Of a stretch of DNA of 37,099 nt, positions 7,698 to 14,936 are shown piece after piece (positions within the stretch are counted from its first letter, which is position 1; each line of letters opens with the position of its first letter). The translations under genes were made by a program, and so were the position numbers. The notes under the pieces were generated by a model that ran no database searches, was not told the origin of the DNA, and saw nothing but the letters and a program-made list of their open reading frames with translations. Source of the stretch: a virus; IMG/VR virus record IMGVR_UViG_3300017917_003962, positions 1 through 37,099 of that record; one strand, given 5' to 3'.

Positions 7698-8498
7698 ATG
7701 CTATTTCGACTTGATAACCCTAGGCTCATCATGAATGCCCAAGAATTCCCGGCAAACATGGTGATTTATTGCCTTGCATACGATGGGTGCCCCGGAGACG
7801 TAGCTGTCCACTACCTGGAAAACAGCCATCGAATGACAGAAGGCCTTCAACCTACCCGAGGATTTGACATTTTCGAAGGAATGCGGGTTCATGAATATGT
7901 GATTCCATTTCAGAACCTGCACGATTCATTTGGAAGAAGAGGCTCCACGGCTGGATTCAACATCATCGCCAGGTCCTCATTTCGTGTTGCGGCTGCCAGC
8001 TATGGAACCAGAACTCTCGACATGACCATGATCTTCCCCCTAAATGGTGGGGGTATAATTCGTATTGCAATGGGGGCGCAAGAATGGGACATCGCCAACC
8101 CAACATTTGACCCTCGTGCACCAGTTCCTGCGGTAAATATGAACTATGGAGCTGGGCGAGGGAATGAATACATGAGCGGTCCAGCAGGTATCGACAATAT
8201 GCGGGTACCTGAAGAGATTCTCGTTAACGCTTACCAAAGAACGCATCGCGGCTATGTAGGTGGATCAGCAAGTGAGGTAGAACGGCGAAGGCAAGAACGG
8301 CTTGCAAACTTTGATTTTCAAGAAGTCCCGTCAGACGCAGTTGAGGCCAGCCGCTTGGCTCGAATAGCTCAAGCTAACGCTAGTGCGAACCAAGACAGCC
8401 CCTCTCCAGAAACACCTAGTATTGTCCTGCCAGTACCTAAGGTTTCAAAGGCCCCCCCAAGGTCACGTTTAGAGCGCATCGCGGACGACGAGAAGTAA
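7698..8498 (+). CDS. Hypothetical protein
   Basis: Up to 266 aa with two parts. Residues 1-150 are beta-rich and aromatic (FDIFEGMRVHEYVIPFQNLHDSFGRRG, FNIIARSSF, LDMTMIFPLNGGG). Residues 190-266 are charged and Pro/Ala/Ser-rich, likely flexible. ATG 7698 has no ribosome site; ATG 7731 (AGG 6 bases before it) is an alternative. The first half could be a virion or tail-associated jelly-roll-type fold, but this is only a composition-based impression. The next gene starts 3 bases after its stop, so the two are an operon. Confidence 0.55.
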   Translation: MLFRLDNPRLIMNAQEFPANMVIYCLAYDGCPGDVAVHYLENSHRMTEGLQPTRGFDIFEGMRVHEYVIPFQNLHDSFGRRGSTAGFNIIARSSFRVAAASYGTRTLDMTMIFPLNGGGIIRIAMGAQEWDIANPTFDPRAPVPAVNMNYGAGRGNEYMSGPAGIDNMRVPEEILVNAYQRTHRGYVGGSASEVERRRQERLANFDFQEVPSDAVEASRLARIAQANASANQDSPSPETPSIVLPVPKVSKAPPRSRLERIADDEK

Positions 8499-8501
8499 AC
8501 A

Positions 8502-8948
8502 ATGATTTTTGCTCGCGGTGTACTCATCCTCATGCAAATTCAGGCCACACTTCGCCATGTCATCGGGATCGGTTTTCGGAGAATCTCAGATATTCTCCTA
8601 TCCGACTTTCCTGCTACAGTCACAAATTCACCTAAGGCTCCAGCGGAACCAGTTCAGGAGACGAAAAAGCCTAGGGACCGAAGTAGCTATGACATGACCG
8701 AACACAAGACATTTTACATCGCCGCATCGGGGATCCTTCGGTCCATGCTTCAAGACTTTGAGGGGAAAACGGTGAGGGAACTAGAAGCTACTGTAGATTG
8801 CTCTCCGTCAACCATTCGAGCAACCGCAAAAAAACTAGTAGAACAGGGGGCTCTATCAGCCGAGGGATTCCCAGCAGTTTATAGGCTTAAAGACGACCAA
8901 ACAGCTGCATTGATTCGACTTGCAGAGTATCAAAAAAAGTGCCTCTAA
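8502..8948 (+). CDS. Winged helix-turn-helix DNA-binding protein
   Basis: The 148-aa protein ends in a winged-helix segment at residues 73-140: ASGILRSMLQDFEGKTVRELEATVDCSPSTIRATAKKLVEQGAL followed by a short wing (AVYRLKDD). This is the MarR/LexA-like pattern of a recognition helix (SPSTIRATAKKL) after a helix that reads VRELEATVD. The first 60 residues are of low complexity and may be a flexible arm; ATG 8694 would give a minimal domain. It is probably a phage transcriptional regulator of its own operon, for which the dyad at 7639-7665 would be the natural target. The stop overlaps the convergent gene by 4 bases. Confidence 0.65.
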   Translation: MIFARGVLILMQIQATLRHVIGIGFRRISDILLSDFPATVTNSPKAPAEPVQETKKPRDRSSYDMTEHKTFYIAASGILRSMLQDFEGKTVRELEATVDCSPSTIRATAKKLVEQGALSAEGFPAVYRLKDDQTAALIRLAEYQKKCL

Positions 8949-9526
8949 CGAAAGCGGACCCGAGCTTGTACGAGGGTCCGATAAAGCGCCTGCTTCCCCG
9001 GAAGGGAAAAGGGAATCTTGACTGACAGCTGTTCCCCTCCATTGTCCCCGCCCCATAAAACCATCTCATACGAAGTCCACTCTAAGGGGTTTATGGAGAA
9101 AGAACTAACGTCTTTTGAGCTATACGAAAGCGTAACGTGAGGCTTGTACTCCGGGAACTTCTTGGAGTAATCTACCCTAGCCTTGTCTAGACCTTTGCAT
9201 AACTCCCTATGAAGCTTATGCAGCTCGGGACTTTCTACCCTCGTAATGACCGGGACCCCGTCGTCTCCCTTTGGAAAACAACTGACCCTATCTAGACTTA
9301 AGGCAAAAGGAACTACCTTTTCCGAAACCTCGTAGGCGACCATGATCGCTTTCATAATCGTGTTGATTGGGATGTTATCCCCGAGATAGACCAAAGTAAT
9401 GTGTGCCTCTTTTTCTGGCACACGATCACCGGGTACATCTATCTTTTTGAGACTCTGGACTATCTCATCCGGTACGAGGATGCCTAGTATTGCCATCTTA
9501 CCAGTGACAAGATACAAGGAGTCCAT
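8945..9526 (-). CDS. 2H phosphoesterase (2'-5' RNA ligase / LigT family)
   Basis: The 193-aa protein carries both signature motifs of the two-histidine phosphoesterase superfamily: H42-I-T44 in EAHITLVYLGD and H130-V-T132 in YKPHVTLSY. The spacing of about 88 residues and the total length are typical. Members cleave cyclic 2',3' or 2'-5' linked nucleotides or ADP-ribose cyclic phosphate. Phage and viral members can degrade defence second messengers, including 2'-5' oligoadenylates and CBASS or Pycsar nucleotides (Acb1), but these motifs alone do not show that specificity. The start may be ATG 9526 or the internal ATG 9496. It follows the 9537 gene by 10 bases in one leftward operon. Confidence 0.8.
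   Translation of the reverse strand: MDSLYLVTGKMAILGILVPDEIVQSLKKIDVPGDRVPEKEAHITLVYLGDNIPINTIMKAIMVAYEVSEKVVPFALSLDRVSCFPKGDDGVPVITRVESPELHKLHRELCKGLDKARVDYSKKFPEYKPHVTLSYSSKDVSSFSINPLEWTSYEMVLWGGDNGGEQLSVKIPFSLPGKQALYRTLVQARVRFR
8955..8980. terminator. Hairpin just past the winged-helix gene
   Basis: CGGACCC (8955-8961) and GGGTCCG (8974-8980) form a perfect 7-bp stem with a 12-base loop, 7 bases beyond the rightward stop at 8948 and inside the last codons of the convergent phosphoesterase gene. No T-run follows, so termination strength is uncertain. Confidence 0.4.
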
Positions 9527-9536
9527 GCAACTCGGA

Positions 9537-9875
9537 CTACGCCTTCATACGTTCTTTCGTGACAGGAAAGAATAGTACTCCAGCAGACTTCTTTTCATTG
9601 GATCTCTGGTACGCCAGCTCACAGAGCATCATACAGTAGCAACCTAGAATGACGGCGCGCTCAAACAGGGCCCGAGGGTTGGCTCGGTTTACCTTAGCTG
9701 GATCCAGTTCCAGGATTTTCGACCGAAGCTGTGAAACAATGTCCGTGATAGGCACACCTTCCCAACTTTCTAGGAGGTCTAGGCCCCTGGATTCTAGGTA
9801 GAACTCCAAACAGACAGCGAATGAGGCTACCTCTGGGCTCACCGGGATTCCCAACTTCTTTGTTTTTCTATACAT
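9537..9875 (-). CDS. Hypothetical protein
   Basis: About 112 aa if it starts at ATG 9875, which has GAGGG 4 bases upstream; GTG 9917 opens the frame further but has no ribosome site. The protein is mostly helical (EVASFAVCLEFYLESRGLDLLE, IVSQLRSKILEL, RALFERAVILGCYCMML) with a short basic N-terminus. No family is recognised. It is the first gene of the leftward pair ending with the 2H phosphoesterase. The 9918-10084 gap before it holds TTGATC and TTGATT spaced by 17 bp on the minus strand, a distant relative of the phage promoter motif. Confidence 0.5.
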   Translation of the reverse strand: MYRKTKKLGIPVSPEVASFAVCLEFYLESRGLDLLESWEGVPITDIVSQLRSKILELDPAKVNRANPRALFERAVILGCYCMMLCELAYQRSNEKKSAGVLFFPVTKERMKA

Positions 9876-10084
9876 TGGTCCCTCGAACAAAGAGGGTTCA
9901 AGTGAGTTTCCAGCCACCTTTACATAGAATCAAGTTTGAAAGTGCTTCTTGATCAAGCTACACCAGCGAGACAGGACTTCCCTCCCCTGGTTTTTCGGGT
10001 CTTTTTCTTTAGTACTCGAAGCCCATTCCTAGGGTTTGAAAGTTACGGTACCCATAAATTATTTATCGAACCAACTCATAGGTT

Positions 10085-10477
10085 ATGGTTTCCATAGACA
10101 TTTTGGACGAGTGCCTAGCGGTCAAAGTTGCAGCCAGGTACAAAGAGGCCACGCAAAAAACGGTTAGGGTTAAGAACCGCGACACGGGAAACACCCAATG
10201 GAAGACCCCCGAGGCCCTGAAAAAGAACCCTGAAAATTACCAAAGGCTCCCCCAGCCCTATGACCGAAACCCTAAGGGAAGACCCCATCGACCAGAACAC
10301 CCAGGAAATGAAACGCTCCCTGAGCCACCTAAGCCCCCGAAACCAAAGAAGCCCCCGAAACCAAAGAAACTTCCCAAGCTCCCAGTTCCGGTACCCGTAA
10401 TCCCTGTACCGGAACCGCCCCACCCAGCTCAGCGTCGCCCTATCCCGGGTCAAAAATGGGAACGCCGTGACAGGTGA
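10085..10477 (+). CDS. Proline-rich protein
   Basis: The 130-aa protein has two parts. Residues 1-60 contain VRVKNRDTGNTQWKTPEALKKNPENYQRL, a short domain that I recall from phage-associated proteins (a VRV-x-N-x-TG turn followed by TPEALK-x-x-P-x-x-Y). Residues 75-130 are almost all Pro, Lys and Pro-Val, including two identical hexapeptide repeats KPPKPK. The tail is probably extended and disordered. No signal peptide is seen. ATG 10085 has only a weak AGG before it. Upstream, TTGAAA at 10036-10041 with TATTTA 18 bp later is a possible promoter. An antisense frame at 10115-10615 is a shadow. Confidence 0.6.
   Translation: MVSIDILDECLAVKVAARYKEATQKTVRVKNRDTGNTQWKTPEALKKNPENYQRLPQPYDRNPKGRPHRPEHPGNETLPEPPKPPKPKKPPKPKKLPKLPVPVPVIPVPEPPHPAQRRPIPGQKWERRDR
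10331..10366 (+). repeat. Tandem 18-bp repeat, two exact copies
   Basis: The 18-base unit beginning AAGCCCCCG and ending CCAAAG occurs at 10331-10348 and again at 10349-10366 without change. Each copy encodes six residues of the proline/lysine tail, so copy-number change would lengthen or shorten the tail without a frameshift. Confidence 0.85.
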
Positions 10478-10529
10478 CATGTTCACAAATCGATAGCGTT
10501 TTCTCAAAATACGTAAATCCACAAGACTT

Positions 10530-10558
10530 TTGATTGAATTGGTGTTAAGACATCGTAT
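10530..10558 (+). promoter_or_regulatory. Phage-type promoter P6 (weaker match)
   Basis: TTGATT (10530-10535), a 17-bp spacer ending in ACA, and TCGTAT (10553-10558). It keeps the spacing of the TTGAAR/TTGTAY family but differs at several positions. It lies 25 bases before the preferred start of the cysteine-rich protein, which supports it by position. Confidence 0.45.
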
Positions 10559-10583
10559 GCTCGTCGCGACCTGTCGAGGCGAA

Positions 10584-10808
10584 ATGCGATTAATCGCCAC
10601 CCTCAGTTTCCTCATTATTTTCAGCTATGCCCCTAATCCAGCCTATTGTAGGGGAAATAGCCAACAATGTTACAGATCATGTGTGAGCTGTAGGCTAAGA
10701 TGTCACAGAAACCAAGAGTGTCAGCATACGTGCTATGAACTGAAGAGATCATGCTGCTTGAGGGATGGGCGCGGACCAGGCCCGCGAGGGGACTGCACTT
10801 GTTCTTAA
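10584..10808 (+). CDS. Secreted cysteine-rich micro-protein
   Basis: The 74-aa protein starts at ATG 10584, preceded by GAGG at a normal distance; a longer frame from 10530 would overlap the promoter. Residues 1-16 form a signal peptide (MRLIATLSFLIIFSYA), with a likely cleavage after A16 or A20. The mature part has 11 cysteines in about 54 residues: three CxxxC units at 29/33, 36/40 and 46/50, then C57-C58 and C71-x-C73. The regular CxxxC spacing suggests a disulphide-locked helical hairpin in the periplasm or outside the cell. Its role is unknown; an envelope-acting phage effector (superinfection exclusion or inhibitor) is a guess. It sits between two promoters. Confidence 0.65.
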   Translation: MRLIATLSFLIIFSYAPNPAYCRGNSQQCYRSCVSCRLRCHRNQECQHTCYELKRSCCLRDGRGPGPRGDCTCS

Positions 10809-10813
10809 TTTGG

Positions 10814-10842
10814 TTGAAACTTTGGGATGCGAAACGTTGTAC
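10814..10842 (+). promoter_or_regulatory. Phage-type promoter P2 (TTGAAA-17-TTGTAC)
   Basis: TTGAAA at 10814-10819 and TTGTAC at 10837-10842, with a 17-bp spacer ending in ACG. The start codon at 10876 and its AGGAG lie 24-34 bases downstream, a normal leader. The gap carries no other feature. Confidence 0.78.
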
Positions 10843-10875
10843 CGGTGGACCACGTAAGGTTTACAAGGAGAGAAC

Positions 10876-11088
10876 ATGGACAAGCGAAGAGTCGCTGAGC
10901 TAGCAGTAATCCGCCGCCTCTCTCACCTATGGGGAGTAGCCCCGTACCGGATTGACGTTGATGTCAATCACCGCACAGGGCAGCTGTGCGTGCAGTTAGA
11001 CGGAACTCGCCCCCCAAGATACTTCCTTGACATTTTAGAGAATGACATCGAAACAACCACAACGTCCGCCAAGTCGAGGATGAATTAG
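10876..11088 (+). CDS. Small hypothetical protein
   Basis: The 70-aa protein starts at ATG 10876 with AGGAG 7 bases upstream. Residues 1-20 form a basic helix (DKRRVAELAVIRRLSHLWG). The middle is a predicted beta hairpin (YRIDVDVNHRTGQLCVQLDG), and the tail is Thr/Ser-rich. No family is recognised. It is the first gene after promoter P2, and the lipoprotein gene starts one base after its stop, so the two are co-transcribed. Confidence 0.6.
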   Translation: MDKRRVAELAVIRRLSHLWGVAPYRIDVDVNHRTGQLCVQLDGTRPPRYFLDILENDIETTTTSAKSRMN

Positions 11089-11089
11089 C

Positions 11090-11773
11090 ATGAAGTTTGT
11101 TCAATTGCTGGTTGTCGCGTGGTTTTTGTGCGCATGCGGTGGAACAGAAAGCCCCGAAAACTTGGGGGCTACTACAGAAGTTGATACCGGAGTAGTCGTG
11201 AGCGAACCAAGGCCAGACACTGACGCAGGTCGGTCAGATCCGGTTGACTCAAGCATCGTTGATGCAGTCCCAGATGCAAGCGTCATTGTAGACGTGAAAT
11301 TGGATTCTTGGACTGTGGATGTGCGAATGGATTCTTGGACTGATGTGAACGCCGTGGATGTTACGGTAGACGTTAGGCCTGCCGTTGACGCAATCTCTGA
11401 TGTAGCTCCCGCTCTGCCAATCGGTTGTGGACCGGGAATGAGGTATACAATAGAGAACGTAATAGAGGTTCGCGACAACGAACAACATCGATTATGGCGA
11501 CCCCGGTTAGGAATTAAGACCTTCGGCGAGGCCGCTCAGCTCTGTAGCAACCAGGGTTTTAGCTTGGCTACCGTTGCGGAGCTTACCGCCATATCCGGGT
11601 CAAGCTGGGCTGGGTGTGCTTGGAAAACAGACATTTTTGCTTGGACAGGAGGACCAACGACAACCGATAAGGCAACCGTTTTTCTCACAATGAACTACGG
11701 TAAAGATATCTCGGTAAAGCTTATTCCAAAAACTGCCCCTGCACATGTTTTCTGTGTAATTAGGCCAAAGTGA
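11090..11773 (+). CDS. Lipoprotein with Asp/Val-rich linker and Lcl-C/DUF1566-like domain
   Basis: The 227-aa protein has an N-terminal signal with lipobox L13-C14-A15-C16, so C16 should be lipidated and the protein anchored in the envelope. Residues 30-120 are a low-complexity linker of repeating Asp-Val, Val-Asp and Asp-Ala pairs. Such linkers are characteristic of Myxococcota surface lipoproteins. Residues 125-227 carry a compact domain with paired cysteines and the pattern TFGEAAQLC, GFSLATVAEL, GCAWKTDIFAWTGG and VFCVIR. That matches the DUF1566/Lcl C-terminal type of lectin-like fold. It probably was acquired from a host-like genome and may alter the host surface. ATG 11090 follows the previous stop by one base. 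Confidence 0.7.
   Translation: MKFVQLLVVAWFLCACGGTESPENLGATTEVDTGVVVSEPRPDTDAGRSDPVDSSIVDAVPDASVIVDVKLDSWTVDVRMDSWTDVNAVDVTVDVRPAVDAISDVAPALPIGCGPGMRYTIENVIEVRDNEQHRLWRPRLGIKTFGEAAQLCSNQGFSLATVAELTAISGSSWAGCAWKTDIFAWTGGPTTTDKATVFLTMNYGKDISVKLIPKTAPAHVFCVIRPK
11301..11342 (+). repeat. Direct 15-bp repeat in the lipoprotein linker
   Basis: TGGATTCTTGGACTG occurs at 11301-11315 and again at 11328-11342, 27 bases apart. It encodes the repeated DSWT in LDSWTVDV and MDSWTDVN. The repeat suggests the linker grew by duplication of a nine-codon unit. Confidence 0.75.
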
Positions 11774-11788
11774 ATACTGACTTATTCG

Positions 11789-11817
11789 TTGAAAGGGAAG
11801 CCCATCGAACGTTGTAC
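11789..11817 (+). promoter_or_regulatory. Phage-type promoter P3 (TTGAAA-17-TTGTAC)
   Basis: TTGAAA at 11789-11794, a 17-bp spacer ending in ACG, and TTGTAC at 11812-11817. GAGGAG (11822-11827) and ATG 11835 of the SNF2 gene follow at once, so the leader is only about 12 bases, as at P1 and P4. Confidence 0.78.
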
Positions 11818-11834
11818 TCCTGAGGAGAAAAGCA

Positions 11835-14165
11835 ATGGATCGCCCAAACTTCTACTCCGACAACTGCATCACCTGCGGAACTTATGTCCCCGCAAATGCT
11901 GGCGTTGCATTCCCTCCGCCTTCCGGGGGCAGCAAGTGGGTGGTAAAATGCAAGAAATGCGGAGGGGTTGTCGAGGGAGCCAAGCCTAAGATCCAAGTGA
12001 CCCGAGAGGGGAAGGACATCATCTTCAAACCTACCTCTTTCTTGGGAGGGGACCTATTCTCCGCCTACCGGAAGGCAACGAACGGCGCCAAGTTTGACCC
12101 CGTTCGCAAAAGCCAAGTCACCGACCTGGCTCATTCTGTCCTCATAGTCCAAAGACTCCATGAAGCTGGATTCTCCTTAGAACTTCCCCAGGAGCTGGTT
12201 GAGTCTCTTCAAAATCAGACAGCTTCCCTCAGGGCCGTCGTAGAGGAAGCGGGGAAGAGGGCAGACAAGGTTGACGCCGCCCTCCATGAGAGAGGGTTAG
12301 CCCTGTTTCCGTTTCAACGGGTTGGAGTCCAGTGGCTTGCTTCCCGCTACTCAGCCCTACTAGCAGACGACATGGGGCTGGGAAAAACCATCCAAGCCCT
12401 TACCTCGATCCCTCAAGAAGCCCCCGTCCTGGTGGTTTCCCCAGCCGTGGCTAAGGGCGTTTGGCAACGAGAGGCCTCCAAGTGGCGTCCCGAGCTAAAA
12501 GTCACGGTCCTAAGTGGTAGAGGAAGTTTTAGGTGGCCCGAATCATCTGAGATAGTGGTGGTCAATTATGATATTCTCCCAGGGGACCTAGCTAAACTGG
12601 GGGAGTGTCACCCTGGTACCGTACTAATAGCGGATGAAGCCCACAATTTGAAGGGCTCGAAAACAGCTCGCACAAAGAACTTTCGTGCAATTTCGGAGAA
12701 AATTTCGGGAGCCAGCGGTCGGGTTTGGCTATTAACCGCCACTCCACTACTTAACCGACCTCCAGAGCTCTGGAATGTGTTTCAGGCTGCCAACATTGCC
12801 CGCGAAGCGTTTGGATCATGGAAAAGTTTCCTTCGGCTCTTTAACGCAACTGAAAATAGGTGGGGGGGCTTTGAGTGGGGTCAACCTGAGCCTGAGGTAG
12901 CCGAGGCAATTAGCAGTGTTTCCTTGCGCCGAACCAAAACCGAAGTTCTCCCTGACCTGCCCCAAAAAATGTGGCGCGACGTAAGTGTTGAGTTAGACGC
13001 TCCAACCAAACGCCTATGCCAAAAGTTTGAGGAGGCAGTTTCCAAGTATACCAGGTTTTCCAGAATACTGGAACTGGAGTCTCCTGAAGAGGTTGTCGCT
13101 CGCCTTCGTTCTGAAAGTGTCGCCAAGTACGGAGACATGGCGGCCGAGATTGACAAGGCATTGTTGGCGTTTTCCCAAATGAACCAGAACGAATTTGAGA
13201 AAATTTCAGCCACAAGGGCTGCCATTGCTAAGGCAAAAATCCCAGCGTTACTGGAGCTGGTCGAAGACCTGGAAGAACAGGAAGAGCCAGTTGTTGTGTT
13301 CTCGGCACACCGAGCTCCTATTGATTTTCTAGCAAATAGGCCGGGATGGGCTGTCATTACAGGTGACACTCCAAATGAGGAGCGCACCCGAATCGAAAAC
13401 GAGTTCCAGGCCGGAAAGCTTAAGGGCTTAGCCGGGACCATTACGGCCATGGGAGTTGCCCTTACCCTAACCCATGCCTCTCAGGTAATCTTCGTTGACC
13501 GAGAATGGACTCCGGCCCTCAATGACCAGGCGGAGGACAGGTGCTGCCGGATAGGGCAAACCCGTGGTGTTTGCGTGTCCACCTTGGTAGGTAACGTCTT
13601 CTTGGATCAACGCGTAAATGCCCTGCTATCAGCTAAGCGTATGATCATCCAAGCATCAGTCACGGCGGCTGCGGACCAGACACCATCCATAGAAATTCCA
13701 GAGGTAGACGTAGAATCCATCCAAAAAGAATCTGAGGGAGAGGCTCAAAAGCTGACCGAAGCCCAAGAGGAAGCTAAACGTCGTCAGGAACAATTCGGGA
13801 ACGAACCAGAAAAGAAAGAGGTATCAGAAAAAGACCGAAAGCGACAATTGAAGCGCAACCGAATCCTCTGGGTTGCCAAGGCTAATATTTCCGAGAGAAG
13901 GGCCGCTAAGAACCTCGCGGAAGATTGGGCAGCCCAGAGTCTAGTGACTCTGTCTAACCTTGACCCAGATAGGGCTACCCTTAAGAACGACGAAGGGTTC
14001 AGTGCTTTTGACTACCACAAAGGCCATCGCCTTTCCGTAATGGTAGAAATTGGACTTACAGACTCCGAATGGTCGGATGCCATTCGTCTGTGCAAGAAGT
14101 ATCACCGGCAAGTCGGCGAGTGCCCCAGCGTGGGCTCCGAGCCAATATATCGAAGACAGGCCTAG
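11835..14165 (+). CDS. SNF2-family helicase/ATPase (SMARCAL1-like) with N-terminal zinc ribbon
   Basis: The 776-aa protein has C11/C14 and C39/C42, an N-terminal zinc ribbon. The ATPase core follows: FQRVGVQW (Q-like motif), Walker A DDMGLGKT at residues 178-185, DEAH at 267-270, TATP at 301-304, and the second lobe with VVVFSAHRAP, ITGDTPNEER and the motif VI region DQAEDRCCRIGQ (564-575). These are SNF2/Swi2 motifs in the right order and spacing. The usual RxHRIGQ is CCRIGQ here. Residues 625-776 form a charged coiled region and an extra C-terminal domain not typical of the family. It probably translocates on dsDNA to remodel replication or recombination intermediates or displace bound proteins. 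The start has GAGGAG 8 bases upstream. Confidence 0.9.
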   Translation: MDRPNFYSDNCITCGTYVPANAGVAFPPPSGGSKWVVKCKKCGGVVEGAKPKIQVTREGKDIIFKPTSFLGGDLFSAYRKATNGAKFDPVRKSQVTDLAHSVLIVQRLHEAGFSLELPQELVESLQNQTASLRAVVEEAGKRADKVDAALHERGLALFPFQRVGVQWLASRYSALLADDMGLGKTIQALTSIPQEAPVLVVSPAVAKGVWQREASKWRPELKVTVLSGRGSFRWPESSEIVVVNYDILPGDLAKLGECHPGTVLIADEAHNLKGSKTARTKNFRAISEKISGASGRVWLLTATPLLNRPPELWNVFQAANIAREAFGSWKSFLRLFNATENRWGGFEWGQPEPEVAEAISSVSLRRTKTEVLPDLPQKMWRDVSVELDAPTKRLCQKFEEAVSKYTRFSRILELESPEEVVARLRSESVAKYGDMAAEIDKALLAFSQMNQNEFEKISATRAAIAKAKIPALLELVEDLEEQEEPVVVFSAHRAPIDFLANRPGWAVITGDTPNEERTRIENEFQAGKLKGLAGTITAMGVALTLTHASQVIFVDREWTPALNDQAEDRCCRIGQTRGVCVSTLVGNVFLDQRVNALLSAKRMIIQASVTAAADQTPSIEIPEVDVESIQKESEGEAQKLTEAQEEAKRRQEQFGNEPEKKEVSEKDRKRQLKRNRILWVAKANISERRAAKNLAEDWAAQSLVTLSNLDPDRATLKNDEGFSAFDYHKGHRLSVMVEIGLTDSEWSDAIRLCKKYHRQVGECPSVGSEPIYRRQA

Positions 14166-14184
14166 TAAGGCCACGAGGTACAGT

Positions 14185-14910
14185 ATGACCAATCAAGTGT
14201 CAGAGGTGTCATTTTCATTTCTTGGGAAATCTTGGAAGTTCACCAGTTCCCCCGGTGGTCAGGGGAACTGGTACCTTAGAGGCACCAGTGACGAAGGATG
14301 GTATCTTGTGCAGATCGTCCAAAACACTTACGGTTGGACGGCCTATTTGTTTTGCGAAGGCGGGCACCTCGCGTCGGTCAACAAATTTACGGAGCAAGAG
14401 GCTCTATCCTCCCTCGAAAGCCTTCTGAAATCCGTAGATGTCATCCGGATTCTGGTAGCTAAAGGTGACGAAGGTAAAGCCATATGTCCAGATAAGGTTG
14501 ACCGGAACTTAGAAGACCACCAAAACGCGAATCCAATCGAGAATAAGCCGGGCTTGAGTTTCGAAGAGCACTATAAACTGCTTGACTTAGCGTGTCTTGC
14601 GTCTTGGGTCCACTGGGGTATGGGTTGGTGGAACTTAGATAGCGAGACGAAGATCACTATCATTATTGGATATGCCTGTGAATACCTTACAGGAAGCGTT
14701 CGGACCGAGTACCTTACGAAAGAAGATCAGGGTAGTGAAGAGCTACAGGGGTTCAATCCAGGTCAAATCAACGGATACGACCTCTATAAGATTTACGAGT
14801 ACCTAAAGAGGGACTCATTTGACTTCGTGTGGCATGCTCAAAGAGCAGATAGGTTTTGCCGAGATAGGGGTTATGCTCTGTGGCCTGAACCAGAACGAAA
14901 ACCTCAGTAA
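14185..14910 (+). CDS. Hypothetical protein
   Basis: The 241-aa protein starts at ATG 14185 (GAGG 6 bases upstream); a longer frame from 14050 lies inside the helicase gene and is unlikely. Residues 1-80 are beta-rich (VSFSFLGKSWKFTSS, WYLRGTSDEGWYLVQIV). Residues 130-241 are helical and aromatic (LDLACLASWVHWGMGWWNLD). No metal site or P-loop is visible. It starts 19 bases after the helicase stop and is probably in the same transcript as the next gene. Confidence 0.6.
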   Translation: MTNQVSEVSFSFLGKSWKFTSSPGGQGNWYLRGTSDEGWYLVQIVQNTYGWTAYLFCEGGHLASVNKFTEQEALSSLESLLKSVDVIRILVAKGDEGKAICPDKVDRNLEDHQNANPIENKPGLSFEEHYKLLDLACLASWVHWGMGWWNLDSETKITIIIGYACEYLTGSVRTEYLTKEDQGSEELQGFNPGQINGYDLYKIYEYLKRDSFDFVWHAQRADRFCRDRGYALWPEPERKPQ

Positions 14911-14936
14911 TATCGAGTGAGGCAAAGGGTGAGAGT

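Noticed and set aside
10115-10615. 166-aa minus-strand open frame opposite the proline-rich gene
   Set aside because: It mirrors the Pro/Lys repeat of the plus-strand gene, crosses the promoter at 10530-10558 and overlaps the cysteine-rich gene region. No ribosome site and an odd composition rich in Arg, Leu and Trp.
12881-13450. 189-aa minus-strand open frame inside the SNF2 gene
   Set aside because: The plus strand encodes clear helicase motifs there. The antisense frame is Ser-rich with no family pattern.
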